A stretch of 64,000 bases of DNA from Leptothermofonsia sp049200465 (GCF_049200465.1 NZ_CP120836.1:2480001-2544000); one strand, 5' to 3'; shown: positions 1-9,310, numbered from the stretch's first letter. Program-made: numbers and translations. Notes: generated from the letters alone by a model not told the origin.

Positions 1-25
1 TCTAAATCCGCTTAGTCTCAGTCCT

Positions 26-574
26 TCAGTCAAACTCTGGTGCCCAAATACTCTCAACCTCCATCTCCCAACCTGGAAGCAAATCAGGCAATGTCAGCAC
101 ATCGCCATCTCTGAGAATCACAGCTTCAGCGCCAGCGCGGTAAACCTCTAGAATCCGAGTTCTGGGATCCACTAAAACACCAACCAGAGTCCCAAGGGAT
201 AGAAATTCTTGAATTTTTGCTCTCAAAGCATCGAGAGAGTCACCTCCAGAAGTAACCTCGAACATCAGGTCAGGAACCAATTGCGCAAATTTCCTAGTTG
301 TCTTTCTCAACCGTTCCGCCCGAATAAATGAAAAATCAGGCGCACGCACATCCTCATTAACATTGGGAAGAATGTAGCCCGCACTGGAAGCCGCTACCCG
401 ACCGAGACGGCGTGGACGTACCCAATTACCCAATTGCCGAATAATCTCAGCAGCTACTTCATTTGACTCTAAACCTGATGGACTCATGACAATAATTTCC
501 CCATGAACCAATTCCAGGCGGTAGTCAGGAAGACACTGCTGTACTTTCTCCAGATCTTTAATGGTGAGAGACAT
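26..574 (-). CDS. Uma2 family endonuclease (DUF820)
   Basis: This is a DUF820/Uma2-type protein, a PD-(D/E)XK-fold family that is greatly expanded in cyanobacteria. The cellular role of the family is poorly known. The family pattern is visible: an N-terminal helical segment ending in PDYRLELVHGEI, the RAPDFSFI motif around residue 85-90, and PDLMFEV about 25 residues later, which together carry the acidic nuclease-like residues. The ATG at 574 is preferred over an upstream TTG at 592 because family members begin with a short MSLTIKDLEK-like helix. The length (182 aa) is normal. It lies alone downstream of aroF on the same strand with a 76-bp gap. No partner gene suggests a specific function. 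Confidence 0.88.
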   Translation of the reverse strand: MSLTIKDLEKVQQCLPDYRLELVHGEIIVMSPSGLESNEVAAEIIRQLGNWVRPRRLGRVAASSAGYILPNVNEDVRAPDFSFIRAERLRKTTRKFAQLVPDLMFEVTSGGDSLDALRAKIQEFLSLGTLVGVLVDPRTRILEVYRAGAEAVILRDGDVLTLPDLLPGWEMEVESIWAPEFD

Positions 575-650
575 ATTGTTCTCTAGAGGCAAATGCTGAC
601 TTCAAGCTAACCGACGGCCTTTTTTCTATATTGTGCCTTCAATTGTGCCA

Positions 651-1715
651 TTAAACCGTCTGTAAGCGGCTGATGCTAACGGCCTCTGCCAGATGACGCA
701 GCATCTCAGCCGTCGTTGGCAGGTCAACGCAGGCATCGGTGATGCTTTGCCCGTAGACCAGTTGAGACAGATCCTTGGGAATGGGTTGATTGCCCGCAAC
801 CAGATGGCTCTCAATCATGACGCCCATGATGTACGAGGAGCCCGATTTGATCTGTTCTGCAATGCTCTGGAGGGCGATCGGCTGGCGGGTGTGGTCTTTT
901 CCGGCATTGTCATGGCTGCAATCAATCATCATGCGCCGATTTAACCCATGTTTGCCTAACTCTCTGGCAGCTTTCTCGACATGGGTAGCGTCGTAGTTTG
1001 GACCGCTCTTTCCGCCGCGCAGAACAATGTGACCATCGGGATTTCCGGTGGTGGTCACGATGCTAGCCAGACCATGAGCGTTAATACCTAAGAAATGATG
1101 GGGACGACTCGCGGCCAGCATCGCATTTATCGCTGTGCCCAGCCCCCCATCCGTTCCATTTTTGAACCCAACGGGCATGGAAAGCCCGGATGCCATTTCG
1201 CGATGGGTCTGGCTTTCGGTGGTGCGGGCACCAATCGCAGTCCAGGAAATTACATCAGCAATGTATTGCGGAATGATAGGATCGAGTAATTCGGTGGCTG
1301 CGGGTAAGCCGAGATGAGCTAGATCGAGCAGCAATTTGCGGGCGAGGCGCAATCCGGTGTTGATGTCATAGCTGCCGTCCAGGTGGGGGTCATTGATGAG
1401 CCCTTTCCAGCCAATGGTTGTCCGTGGCTTCTCAAAATAGACCCGCATGACAATCTCAAGCTGATCTTCCAGATCAATGCGTAGCTTAGCCAGCTTCTCT
1501 CCATACTCATGGGCTGCATTCACATCGTGGATGGAGCAGGGACCCACAATCACCAGCAGGCGGTTGTCCTTTCCTTGCAAAATGTTACGGATGCGATCGC
1601 GTGTTTCCCCAACCAGAGCAGCGGCTTGTTCCGTAATGGGCAGTTCGCTGTGGATGTAGGCTGGGCTCAGCAGAGGACGGGTCTCAACAACGTGCAGGTC
1701 GTAGGTTTTGCGCAT
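651..1715 (-). CDS. aroF: 3-deoxy-7-phosphoheptulonate (DAHP) synthase, AroF/AroG class I
   Basis: The enzyme condenses phosphoenolpyruvate and erythrose 4-phosphate, the first step of the shikimate pathway. Class I (AroFGH) features are clear: IVGPCSIHD near residue 60, RVYFEKPRTTIGWKG, the GARTTESQTHREMASGLS block, GFKNGTDG and the late IDCSHDNAGKDH metal/substrate motif. I start at the ATG at 1715 (MRKTYDLHVVETRP), which gives the usual family N-terminus; an ATG at 1730 would add five residues. The length of about 354 aa is normal. It is monocistronic as far as can be seen, with ilvA diverging about 200 bp away. Chorismate synthase is also in this window (16.2 kb) but is not linked. Confidence 0.96.
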   Translation of the reverse strand: MRKTYDLHVVETRPLLSPAYIHSELPITEQAAALVGETRDRIRNILQGKDNRLLVIVGPCSIHDVNAAHEYGEKLAKLRIDLEDQLEIVMRVYFEKPRTTIGWKGLINDPHLDGSYDINTGLRLARKLLLDLAHLGLPAATELLDPIIPQYIADVISWTAIGARTTESQTHREMASGLSMPVGFKNGTDGGLGTAINAMLAASRPHHFLGINAHGLASIVTTTGNPDGHIVLRGGKSGPNYDATHVEKAARELGKHGLNRRMMIDCSHDNAGKDHTRQPIALQSIAEQIKSGSSYIMGVMIESHLVAGNQPIPKDLSQLVYGQSITDACVDLPTTAEMLRHLAEAVSISRLQTV

Positions 1716-2029
1716 GAGATTTAGAAGCATTAACAATGAACCCCGGTCTTTTAACTAGCAGCTTCTCAGCTTTGGAATGGATGGATCGATCTGACTGTAG
1801 AGGTTACTTTTTAAGGGATAAAATTCCTTAAAAAATTCTTGATAGACCACTAGCAGCTTATCAGGTTCAATCCGGCTCTTGGAGACTGAGTAATGAACCC
1901 CAACCTCACCAGTTTAAACCTTCGATGAAATTTACCAGGAGACAATCCCTGGGAGTACCTGCCCAATGGTGTCCCAAAAGTAACGTAAAATTGTCTTCCA
2001 TCCGGCATTTACTCACCTCCTCCCACACC

Positions 2030-3541
2030 ATGTTTTGCGACTACCTGCAACTCATCCTGACGGCCCGTGTCTACGATGTGGCTCAGGAAACGCCATTAGA
2101 CTTTGCTCCCAATCTATCTGCACGACTCAACAACAAGCTACTGCTGAAGCGGGAAGATATGCAGTCTGTCTTCTCCTTCAAACTGCGCGGCGCTTACAAC
2201 AAAATGGCGAAGCTGCCACCCGACCAGCTAGCTCAGGGGGTAATTGCGGCCTCTGCCGGAAACCATGCCCAGGGAGTTGCTCTGGGGGCTCATCAACTTG
2301 GTACACGGGCGATCATTGTGATGCCTGTGACGACGCCTCAGGTCAAGGTGGATGCGGTGAAAGCACGGGGAGGGGAGGTAGTGTTGTATGGAGATACCTA
2401 CGACGATGCCTATGCCTATGCCCGTCAGCTAGAAGCTGAAAAAGGGTTAACCTTCATCCATCCCTTTGATGATCCCGATGTCATTGCCGGGCAGGGAACG
2501 ATTGGGATGGAGATTTTGCGGCAGTATCAGCAGCCCATCCATGCCATTTTTGTGGCAATCGGCGGCGGTGGCTTAATTTCTGGAATTGGAGCCTACGTCA
2601 AACGCATTCGCCCAGAAATCAAAATCATTGGTGTGGAACCGGTGGACGCAGATGCCATGTATCGATCGCTGAAAGCCGGAAAACGGGTACGGCTCCCCCA
2701 GGTTGGCTTGTTTGCCGATGGGGTTGCAGTGCGCGAGGTGGGGGAAGAAACCTTCTGGCTCTGTCAGCAATACGTAGATGACATTCTGCTCGTGGATACG
2801 GATGCCACCTGTGCCGCCATTAAGGATGTGTTTGAAGATACGCGATCGATTCTGGAACCGGCAGGTGCACTGGCAATCGCGGGAGCCAAAGCTTATGTCG
2901 AGCGGGAGCAAATTGAAGGGGAAACGCTGATTGCCGTTGCCTGCGGGGCCAATATGAATTTCGATCGCCTCCGCTTTGTCGCCGAGCGAGCAGAACTAGG
3001 CGAACGCCGCGAAGCCATTTTTGCCGTCACGATTCCCGAAGAACCGGGTACTCTCCGTCGATTCTGCGAATGTATTGGCAAACGCAGCCTCACCGAATTT
3101 AACTACCGCATTGCTGATGAGAAAGAAGCCCACATTTTTGTGGGAGTTCAAATTGAAAATCGAGCAGATGCAGCCAAAATGGCAGCAACGTTTGAATCCT
3201 GTGGCTTTAAGACCCTTGACCTGACCGATGACGAACTGACGAAACTGCACCTGCGGCACATGGTAGGCGGGCGTTCTCCCCTGGCCCATAATGAGCTACT
3301 TTACCGATTTGAGTTTCCAGAACGTCCAGGGGCTCTCATGCAATTTGTCAGCCGTATGAGTCCTGATTGGAATATCAGCCTTTTCCACTACCGCAACAAT
3401 GGAGCCGACTACGGACGAATCGTGGTTGGCATGCAGGTGCCCCCCCATGAAATGGAAGAGTGGCAGGCTTTTCTGGATAACCTGGGCTACCGTTACTGGG
3501 ATGAAAGTCAGAACCCAGCCTACAAATTGTTTTTAGGATAG
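2030..3541 (+). CDS. ilvA: threonine ammonia-lyase, biosynthetic (threonine deaminase)
   Basis: This PLP enzyme converts threonine to 2-oxobutanoate, the committing step of isoleucine synthesis. The PLP lysine lies in SFKLRGAYNK. The SAGNHAQGVA and glycine-rich IGGGGLISGIG phosphate-binding motifs follow. Two C-terminal ACT-like regulatory domains occupy roughly the last 180 residues (VTIPEEPGTLRRF and FEFPERPGALMQF), as in the long biosynthetic form that is feedback-inhibited by isoleucine. The open frame extends upstream to 1925, but residues before the ATG at 2030 do not look like the family, and 503 aa starting MFCDYLQLILTARVYD matches the expected length. A decayed methyltransferase follows directly. 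Confidence 0.95.
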   Translation: MFCDYLQLILTARVYDVAQETPLDFAPNLSARLNNKLLLKREDMQSVFSFKLRGAYNKMAKLPPDQLAQGVIAASAGNHAQGVALGAHQLGTRAIIVMPVTTPQVKVDAVKARGGEVVLYGDTYDDAYAYARQLEAEKGLTFIHPFDDPDVIAGQGTIGMEILRQYQQPIHAIFVAIGGGGLISGIGAYVKRIRPEIKIIGVEPVDADAMYRSLKAGKRVRLPQVGLFADGVAVREVGEETFWLCQQYVDDILLVDTDATCAAIKDVFEDTRSILEPAGALAIAGAKAYVEREQIEGETLIAVACGANMNFDRLRFVAERAELGERREAIFAVTIPEEPGTLRRFCECIGKRSLTEFNYRIADEKEAHIFVGVQIENRADAAKMAATFESCGFKTLDLTDDELTKLHLRHMVGGRSPLAHNELLYRFEFPERPGALMQFVSRMSPDWNISLFHYRNNGADYGRIVVGMQVPPHEMEEWQAFLDNLGYRYWDESQNPAYKLFLG

Positions 3542-3549
3542 TAACGAAG

Positions 3550-3809
3550 ATGCGATCTGCCAAAATTCCCCTCCCCTATTTCGATGTTCTTCTGGAGCAG
3601 ATCAACCTGGGAGATACGGATGTGCAACAGGTGTTACACTGGCCGACTATCAGAAGCTTGCTCAGGAAAGCGGTTTTGCTTTGACACTCAAGGAAGACAT
3701 CACCAGAAATATGCTGCCAACCTATCCGGTCGTTCGTCGTTTATTTGAACAATTAATCAACCAGATTCTGCTAAAGCCACCGCTGATGTGGAGCTTGTCA
3801 GCCGTATAG
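3550..3809 (+). pseudogene. SAM-dependent methyltransferase remnant with internal deletion
   Basis: Nine bases after the ilvA stop an ATG opens a frame reading MRSAKIPLPYFDVLLEQINL and GDTDVQQV, which resembles the N-terminus of a cyanobacterial class I methyltransferase family. The continuation expected in that family, including the SAM-binding Gly-rich loop, is absent. From 3642, in another frame, the sequence reads ADYQKLAQESGFALTL, KEDITRN, and then LPTYPVVRRLFEQLIN, which looks like a methyltransferase C-terminus. A large internal deletion with loss of frame therefore joins the two ends. The family assignment is from recalled sequence patterns and is moderate; the two-frame structure is directly visible. 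Confidence 0.55.
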
Positions 3810-3896
3810 GACTTTTGCGCTATTGGATTCTTAGTTTTGTGGCTCCCCTTTAAGCTCCCTGACTTCTTCTTCAGATTTAGCCTTTCGGCCAAGAAT

Positions 3897-4568
3897 TTAA
3901 TGCAAAAGTCGGGGAGCTGAGAGTTTGAAAACAACAGACAGGTTATTGGCAGGCATGGCAACCGTCCTGACCAGTGAAAGATTATGCGTCTGGGCGATCG
4001 CAACCACCTCATCCAGATCTCGTACGCCCCATTCAGGGTTTTGCATGCGCAGGCTCTGGTCAAAGGCTTCATTACTAGGGGCCGTATGCTTTCCACCTTG
4101 CTTGAACGGTCCATAAAGGTACAAAATACCCCCGACTGGAAGAATGCGACTGGCTCCTGCTATCAGTCCTGAACAGGCCCTCCAGGGGGCGATGTGAATC
4201 ATGTTGATATTGACGATCGCCACGATTGAATCCCGCTGAAAGTCCGTTCCCTGTAATGTGTCTGGCAGTTCATTCTGTTCAACTGACCAGATTGATTCGC
4301 AGGCATTGAGGGCGATCGGTGGATACAGATTCTCCGCGGGGTAGTATTCTCGCCAGGCGGCAATGCTATCTCGTGCTACCGGGTTTGGATCTGACGGAAG
4401 CCACCGGCGCGGATGAAGCCTGGGAGCAAAAAAGACCGCATGTTCCCCCGTTCCGCTGGCAATTTCCAGTACGGTGCCGGTCGGTGGCAACACCTTTAAC
4501 AGCACTTCTAGAATTGGTTCCCGGTTACGCTGGGTCGCGGTTGCATATTGGCGAGCGTCAATGGACAT
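3897..4568 (-). CDS. DUF938 family SAM-dependent methyltransferase
   Basis: This protein belongs to the DUF938 family of class I methyltransferase-like proteins; the substrate is unknown. It starts MSIDARQYATATQRNREPIL, the usual family opening, followed by the SAM-binding motif VLEIASGTGEHAVFF near residue 35-50 and DFQRDSIVAIVNINMIHIAPW in the middle. I use the ATG at 4568, because the open frame above it is built from a low-complexity repeat (Pro/Ser/His-rich) and does not resemble the family. The 223-aa length is normal. It lies 84 bp downstream of the ABC-F gene on the same strand, separated by GGATGGGTGA-type simple repeats, so co-transcription is possible but unproven. Confidence 0.88.
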   Translation of the reverse strand: MSIDARQYATATQRNREPILEVLLKVLPPTGTVLEIASGTGEHAVFFAPRLHPRRWLPSDPNPVARDSIAAWREYYPAENLYPPIALNACESIWSVEQNELPDTLQGTDFQRDSIVAIVNINMIHIAPWRACSGLIAGASRILPVGGILYLYGPFKQGGKHTAPSNEAFDQSLRMQNPEWGVRDLDEVVAIAQTHNLSLVRTVAMPANNLSVVFKLSAPRLLH

Positions 4569-4652
4569 ACTGTGAGGGGAGAGGGGTGATGGGGTGATGG
4601 AATGGATGGGTGAATGGGTGGGGCATGGGTGGGCAATTCTCACTAACTTTTC

Positions 4653-6596
4653 CTAACTCTCTCGCTCAGCCAGTTCCAGCCATCGTTCTGTAGCAGTGTC
4701 GATCGCCTCACTCAGTTCTGCTAGTCGTGCAGTCAGTGTTTGCATTTCAGCGAAGTCAGTGGGCGGATCGTTGTAAAGCCGTTTTTCAAGCTCTTCTTTC
4801 TCGGCTTCCATCGTGGGAATTTGAGTTTCCAGTTGTTCGTATTCTCGCTTTTCTTTGAAGGAGAGCTTGCGGGGTTTTGCTACTGGGTTTGAATTTGAAG
4901 AGGAGGATGTCACCGGAGACTTTGGATCGGTCGTTGCAGATGGAGAGATGCGTTTGTCTGGGCGATCGCGCTCTTGGTCGCCCGCTTCTTCCTCCTGTTT
5001 GTAATCCAGGTAAACGGAGTAATTACCGGGATATTGCCGCAGAGTACCACCGGACTCAAAGGCAAAGATGGTGTCAACAGTGCGATCGAGGAAGTAGCGA
5101 TCGTGCGACACCACAATTACACAACCGTTGAAATCTTCCAGATATTCTTCTAAAACAGCCAGGGTTTGCACATCCAGGTCGTTTGTGGGTTCATCCAGAA
5201 TCAGCACATTAGGAGCACTCATCAGCACACGCAGTAAAAACAGTCGCCGCTTTTCGCCCCCAGAAAGTTTGTGGATAGGAGCGTATTGCTGGTTGGGAGG
5301 AAACAAAAACCGTTCCAACATTTGGGAAGCGGTGATGACGCTACCATCGGCTGTTTTCACCAGTTCCGCCACGTCTTTCAGGTAATCAATCACTCGTTGA
5401 TTGGCATTGGGAATGAGATCTTCGGAATGTTGGTCGAAATAGCCGATGTGAATGGTGGAACCGATTTCAACGGTACCAGAATCGGGTTGCACTCGTCCGG
5501 TGATGATATCCATCAGGGTAGACTTCCCCACCCCGTTGCTGCCGATAATGCCAATCCGATCTTCTGGATTAAAGGTGTAGGTGAAGTTTTTGATCAGGGT
5601 GCGATCGCCGTAGGATTTACAAATATTGGTGAGTTCAATTACTTTTTTGCCAATGCGACGACCTGAGGTGGCAATCTCAACTTTGCCCTGGGTTTGCTTG
5701 AATTCCTGGACCTGCATGGCCCGGATGCGATCAATCCGGGCTTTTTGTTTTGTACTGCGGGCTTTGGGTCCACGTTTCAGCCATTCCAGCTCTCGCCGTA
5801 ATACTCCAGCATGTTTGCGCTGAGTGCTGGTGGCAGATTCTTCCGCTTCTGCTTTTTTCTCCAGGTAATAGGCGTAGTTGCCAGAGTAGGTGTAGAGGTC
5901 GCCGCGATCGATTTCCAGGATGCGATTGGTGACGCGATCCAGAAAGTAGCGATCGTGCGTAATCAGCAGCAAAGCTCCCCGGAAGCGATTCAAATAACTC
6001 TGTAACCATTCGACTGACAAAGCATCCAGATGGTTGGTTGGCTCGTCCATCAACAACACATCCGGTTCTGAAATCAGTGCAGCAGCAAGGGCAATTCGCT
6101 TTCGATAGCCACCGGACAGGTCACCAATTCTGGCATCAAAGTCCTGAATTCCGAGCTTACTGAGAATCACTTTGGCCTGGGTTTCCAACTCCCATGCGCC
6201 TGCCGCTTCAATGCGCTGAGACACACTGGAAAGCCTTGCCATCAGGGTATCGGTGTCACCCTGTCCCTGCGCCAACTGATTGGAAAGGGCTTCGTACTCT
6301 CGCACCAATGCCATCTGTTTGCTACTGTCAGCAAATACCTGTTCTAAAACTGTGTGGCTTTCATCCAGGTCTGGTTGTTGGGGCAGGTAAACAATTTTGG
6401 CTCCAGAGTTGATCCAGATTTCGCCGCTATCGATAGGTTCCAGTCCAGCAATCATTTTTAGCAGCGTAGACTTCCCGGAACCATTGGTGCCAATTAACCC
6501 CACCTTGTCGCCTTCGTCCAGGCTAAAGCTGGCATCCCGCAGAATTTCCTTGATGCCAAAGTCTTTGTGGAGCGATCGCAGCGTAAAAAGAGCCAT
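4653..6596 (-). CDS. ABC-F family ATPase (Uup/EttA-like, ribosome-associated)
   Basis: This soluble protein has two tandem ABC ATPase domains and no membrane segments, the hallmark of ABC-F proteins, which act on the ribosome. Domain 1 has Walker A GTNGSGKS (about residue 37), signature LSGGYRKR and Walker B VLLMDEPTNHLD. The inter-domain linker (about 240-310) is rich in basic and Glu residues. Domain 2 has GSNGVGKS, LSGGEKRR and VLILDEPTNDLD. The last 90 residues form a charged coiled-coil tail like that of Uup. The ATG at 6596 (MALFTLRSLHKDFG) is chosen over one at 6620 because the family starts directly with the first strand of the ABC domain. No antibiotic-resistance context is visible. 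Confidence 0.93.
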   Translation of the reverse strand: MALFTLRSLHKDFGIKEILRDASFSLDEGDKVGLIGTNGSGKSTLLKMIAGLEPIDSGEIWINSGAKIVYLPQQPDLDESHTVLEQVFADSSKQMALVREYEALSNQLAQGQGDTDTLMARLSSVSQRIEAAGAWELETQAKVILSKLGIQDFDARIGDLSGGYRKRIALAAALISEPDVLLMDEPTNHLDALSVEWLQSYLNRFRGALLLITHDRYFLDRVTNRILEIDRGDLYTYSGNYAYYLEKKAEAEESATSTQRKHAGVLRRELEWLKRGPKARSTKQKARIDRIRAMQVQEFKQTQGKVEIATSGRRIGKKVIELTNICKSYGDRTLIKNFTYTFNPEDRIGIIGSNGVGKSTLMDIITGRVQPDSGTVEIGSTIHIGYFDQHSEDLIPNANQRVIDYLKDVAELVKTADGSVITASQMLERFLFPPNQQYAPIHKLSGGEKRRLFLLRVLMSAPNVLILDEPTNDLDVQTLAVLEEYLEDFNGCVIVVSHDRYFLDRTVDTIFAFESGGTLRQYPGNYSVYLDYKQEEEAGDQERDRPDKRISPSATTDPKSPVTSSSSNSNPVAKPRKLSFKEKREYEQLETQIPTMEAEKEELEKRLYNDPPTDFAEMQTLTARLAELSEAIDTATERWLELAERES

Positions 6597-6755
6597 AAGC
6601 AAACCATCAGATACCGCCACCTAGTCTAACGTTGCTGCAAAACTCCATTGCAGGGAACAAGATGTCGTTTTACCGGCTACAGGAATACCCGTTTGGGTAC
6701 TGCCAACACTGGAAGCAGTTATCCAGAATGGAACCATCATTTTGGAGAAATCAGG

Positions 6756-7175
6756 ATGAAAAGTACTGAAAGAATGGCTCCGATTTCAACCCGCCTAGAG
6801 CCCAATTTGTTTGAGCTTCAAGGTTATGATACGCAAATCTCTTTTTCAGCCAGCAGCATTGCAGGAGTACCCCAATTTAGCTATAGCGATCGCGTTCAAA
6901 CCAGAACCTTTAGTGGTGACGAAATCCTGCAAGAAGAAACGGGGCTCGGTCGGATGGTCACCGTTCAGCTACAAAACAAGGATGCCGATCAGGGATTTGA
7001 AACTGTAACCCTGTTGTTGCCAAAAGTTCAACTGGCCGCAGATATGAATGAAGTTGCGATTCAGACTCTAGCAATTCTTAATAAACGAGTGGAATTTGTC
7101 GCTCCGGGGGCCCAACAGTTGCAGACCTACAACCCAATCTTTCTTTCCGGTACGGCCAAACGGGTTCAATTTTGA
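6756..7175 (+). CDS. conserved hypothetical protein
   Basis: This 139-residue protein starts MKSTERMAPISTRLEPNLFE. It has mixed beta-type composition, no signal peptide and no membrane segment, and I see no catalytic motif. The ATG at 6756 follows a GGAGAAATCAGG stretch that can serve as a ribosome binding site; codons upstream of it in the same frame look non-coding. I think similar short proteins exist in other cyanobacteria, but I cannot name a domain. It is transcribed divergently from the ABC-F gene, with about 160 bp between the two starts. A 115-bp palindromic repeat lies 50 bp downstream. Confidence 0.72.
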   Translation: MKSTERMAPISTRLEPNLFELQGYDTQISFSASSIAGVPQFSYSDRVQTRTFSGDEILQEETGLGRMVTVQLQNKDADQGFETVTLLLPKVQLAADMNEVAIQTLAILNKRVEFVAPGAQQLQTYNPIFLSGTAKRVQF

Positions 7176-7224
7176 TTCGCCCCAGAGAAGGCAGCTTTTT
7201 TACCAGCGTGTGAAATGTAGTTAT

Positions 7225-7339
7225 TATAGTGGTAATCATTGTGGTTAGGACGGGGTGCAGGGGTTGAACCCCTGGCTGGGGGCGAAGCCCCCACTTCCTC
7301 TCTAATTCCAATGTCCTAACGCTCCCGCGTAGAGCTATA
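7225..7339. repeat. R1 palindromic element, copy 1 (115 bp)
   Basis: This element starts TATAGTGGTAATCATTGTGG and ends CGCGTAGAGCTATA. The middle holds a strong inverted repeat built from GGGGTTGAACCCC and CTGGGGGCGAAGCCCCCA. The same 115-bp unit recurs at 29101, 31107, 34285 and, inverted, at 61389. It contributes a spurious open frame reading LEREWGL..PQPGV in several places. It is non-coding and behaves like a small miniature transposable element. Confidence 0.85.
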
Positions 7340-7451
7340 ACCTTCTGCCTTGAAGGAAGATCAAGGGAACAGGAACCTGACCCCTGACATCTACTCTCTA
7401 CTCCTTTCGTGCAGGCAGATTATTGAGCATTGTTACTTATGAAGGATTCAA

Positions 7452-7554
7452 CGCCACACCCGCTACTATGACCCGCGAGTTGGACGATTTGAGTGAAGAC
7501 CCACTGGAGTTTGGGGCTGGAGAGCCTAATCTGCCGCGCTATGTGTTCAATTGA
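7452..7554 (+). pseudogene. RHS/YD-repeat protein C-terminal core remnant
   Basis: From 7452 the frame reads RHTRYYDPRVGRF. After a one-base shift at 7491 it continues SEDPLEFGAGEPNL and PRYVFN, then stops at 7552. This matches the well-known RHS core signature (RYYDP..GRF.S.DP....G..N.Y.Y..N) of polymorphic-toxin and YD-repeat proteins. Nothing upstream or downstream continues the protein, so only about 34 codons remain. It lies between a palindromic element and cupS. Confidence 0.65.
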
Positions 7555-7564
7555 ATTGATGAAC

Positions 7565-7966
7565 CTAGCCCATCAAAATGACGCGATCAAGGACGTGAAT
7601 GACTCCATTGTCTGCCTCAATATCGGCTGCAAGAACCGTGGCATTTTTCACTTCAAAGCCATCAATGGTGCTGATTGGAATGGGGGAACCTTCGACTGAA
7701 GTGACAACTCCCAGTTTTTCCAGATCGGCTTTCATCAACTTTCCAGGAACGACATGAAACGTCAGAATCCGGGTTAGTTGAGGAATGTTTTGTACCAGGG
7801 TTTGTACGGTTCCCGGAGGGAGTTTAGCGAATGCCTCGTCATTGGGAGCAAAGACCGTGAAAGGGCCAGGGCTTTTTAAGGTTTCTACCAGACCAGCAAC
7901 CTGAACAGCCGTAACCAGGGTCTGAAAACTTCCTGCACTAACTGCGATATCAACAATATCAGCCAT
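7565..7966 (-). CDS. cupS: CupS, fasciclin-domain subunit of the NDH-1MS CO2-uptake complex
   Basis: This is a single fasciclin (FAS1) domain of 133 aa without a signal peptide. The typical motifs FTVFAPNDEAFAKLPPG, ILTFHVVPGKL and VIHVLDRVILM are all present. On its own it would be called a fasciclin protein. Its position directly downstream of ndhF3, ndhD3 and cupA matches the known four-gene operon of Synechocystis (sll1732-sll1735), in which the fasciclin gene encodes CupS, a small subunit of the NDH-1MS module. The spacing to cupA is only 36 bp. It is expected to be co-induced under low CO2, but no regulatory evidence is visible at this gene. Confidence 0.88.
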   Translation of the reverse strand: MADIVDIAVSAGSFQTLVTAVQVAGLVETLKSPGPFTVFAPNDEAFAKLPPGTVQTLVQNIPQLTRILTFHVVPGKLMKADLEKLGVVTSVEGSPIPISTIDGFEVKNATVLAADIEADNGVIHVLDRVILMG

Positions 7967-8002
7967 TGAATTTAACCCAAATGGAACGACAGGGAATGAG
8001 TT

Positions 8003-9310
8003 TTAACGATATTCTTGCCGTTGAATGTCACGGAGACGGGCTTCTGAACGTTTGAAGCGATCAAGCTGAGCTTCAAAAAACTTGCGGTTGGCCATCAGGT
8101 GGCGGGGGTTGGGGTCATCTAGCGGATACAGGAGTGCAGTGCGGAGGGCCTGAATGACCGCCGAGGTGACGTTATACATCGATCGCTGGAAACTGATACC
8201 CAACTGAATCAGGATGTCATCCTCTCCGCGACAATGATGCTTGTAGTACTCCACCAGGTAAGGGGGCAGAAAATGCAGCATATCCTGCATCAGCAGTGTG
8301 GGCGGAATTCCGGCAGTGCCAACGGGGAATACATCAGCGTAGAGAATGCCGTAGTGAAAGTCTTTTTGATCCAGAGGTACCTGCCCAGCCTGGGCGTTGT
8401 AAGATTTGGTACCACGGAAGGGAGCCGTGCGGTAAAAGACGGCTTCTACATAGGGAAGGGCAGCTTCATAGAGCCAGGTAAAGCCCTTTGATTTGGGAAT
8501 AATTTCATAGCATTCCCCATCGATATAAACATGGTGATAAATGGGACGACCAGCGATCGCAAAGATACCATTCACCAGAAAATTCATCGCTTCCGGAACT
8601 GTGGTGATGCTGCCTTCGTCGTAGCGGTCCGAAATTTCAAAAAAGACCGGAGCCATCACTTCCCAGAACAACCCTAGATTGGCGTAGTAGGACAGTTGCC
8701 GCACCTGCTCCAGGAACATATCTGGGAATAGTTTGTACAACCCCAGCATGATGGGATTGCCTTTGAAATAAGCTCGAATCGCGCGATCGGCATTGGCACA
8801 GTATTCCTCAGACTCCAGATAATCGTGAAATTTACCCCAGCCCATATCTTTGCCATGCCAGAACATTGCCTGCATACAGGCTTCGGCAAACTCCATGTTG
8901 ACGCGATCGTGCCACAGGTGATGGAACAACTTGGGCAACTTCCGCTTCAGTTCGCCTTTCTCCATGAACTCCAATAGCTCATGATGAGCCGTTGCGTATC
9001 CCCGCCAGATCCTCAGGTCTGCATCGTCCCCGGCATAGTGGTTCTTCAAGTCCAGGTATTCCTGGGGCAGAAAATACTTGAACGCGGGCAGCGGATTCAA
9101 AAATACTCGTTCGGCAATGTATAACAAATCACGCCAATAAAAATCCATTGGCACTGCATAGGCTTTGTAGATACCAATGATCTGCATCAAATTTTCGGGA
9201 GTATCCGGCAGCATTGAGCCACCCGCCTCCAAGCGGTGAATCACCTCAGCAAATTCGTGATCCGATGGTGGCAGTTCAGATGATGGAGGAGAAATCAGGG
9301 TTGCAGTCAT
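8003..9310 (-). CDS. cupA: CO2 hydration protein CupA (ChpY)
   Basis: CupA is a subunit of the NDH-1MS thylakoid complex that converts CO2 to bicarbonate, driven by electron transport. The 435-aa protein reads FLPQEYLDLKNHYAGDDADL and later KSKGFTWLYEAALPYVEAV, characteristic of the CO2 hydration protein family; many conserved His and acidic residues lie in the middle. CupA rather than CupB is inferred from linkage to ndhD3/ndhF3 and cupS. The gap to ndhD3 (239 bp) is unusually large for this operon because an R3 palindromic element (9410-9524) and a degenerate AGGAGCCAGGAGCCAG repeat have entered it. The ATG at 9310 gives the normal length. Confidence 0.92.
   Translation of the reverse strand: MTATLISPPSSELPPSDHEFAEVIHRLEAGGSMLPDTPENLMQIIGIYKAYAVPMDFYWRDLLYIAERVFLNPLPAFKYFLPQEYLDLKNHYAGDDADLRIWRGYATAHHELLEFMEKGELKRKLPKLFHHLWHDRVNMEFAEACMQAMFWHGKDMGWGKFHDYLESEEYCANADRAIRAYFKGNPIMLGLYKLFPDMFLEQVRQLSYYANLGLFWEVMAPVFFEISDRYDEGSITTVPEAMNFLVNGIFAIAGRPIYHHVYIDGECYEIIPKSKGFTWLYEAALPYVEAVFYRTAPFRGTKSYNAQAGQVPLDQKDFHYGILYADVFPVGTAGIPPTLLMQDMLHFLPPYLVEYYKHHCRGEDDILIQLGISFQRSMYNVTSAVIQALRTALLYPLDDPNPRHLMANRKFFEAQLDRFKRSEARLRDIQRQEYR

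Noticed and set aside
7078..7311. 77-aa minus-strand frame beginning ELERKWGLRPQPGV
   Set aside because: It is translated R1 repeat and overlaps the end of the conserved protein at 6756-7175.
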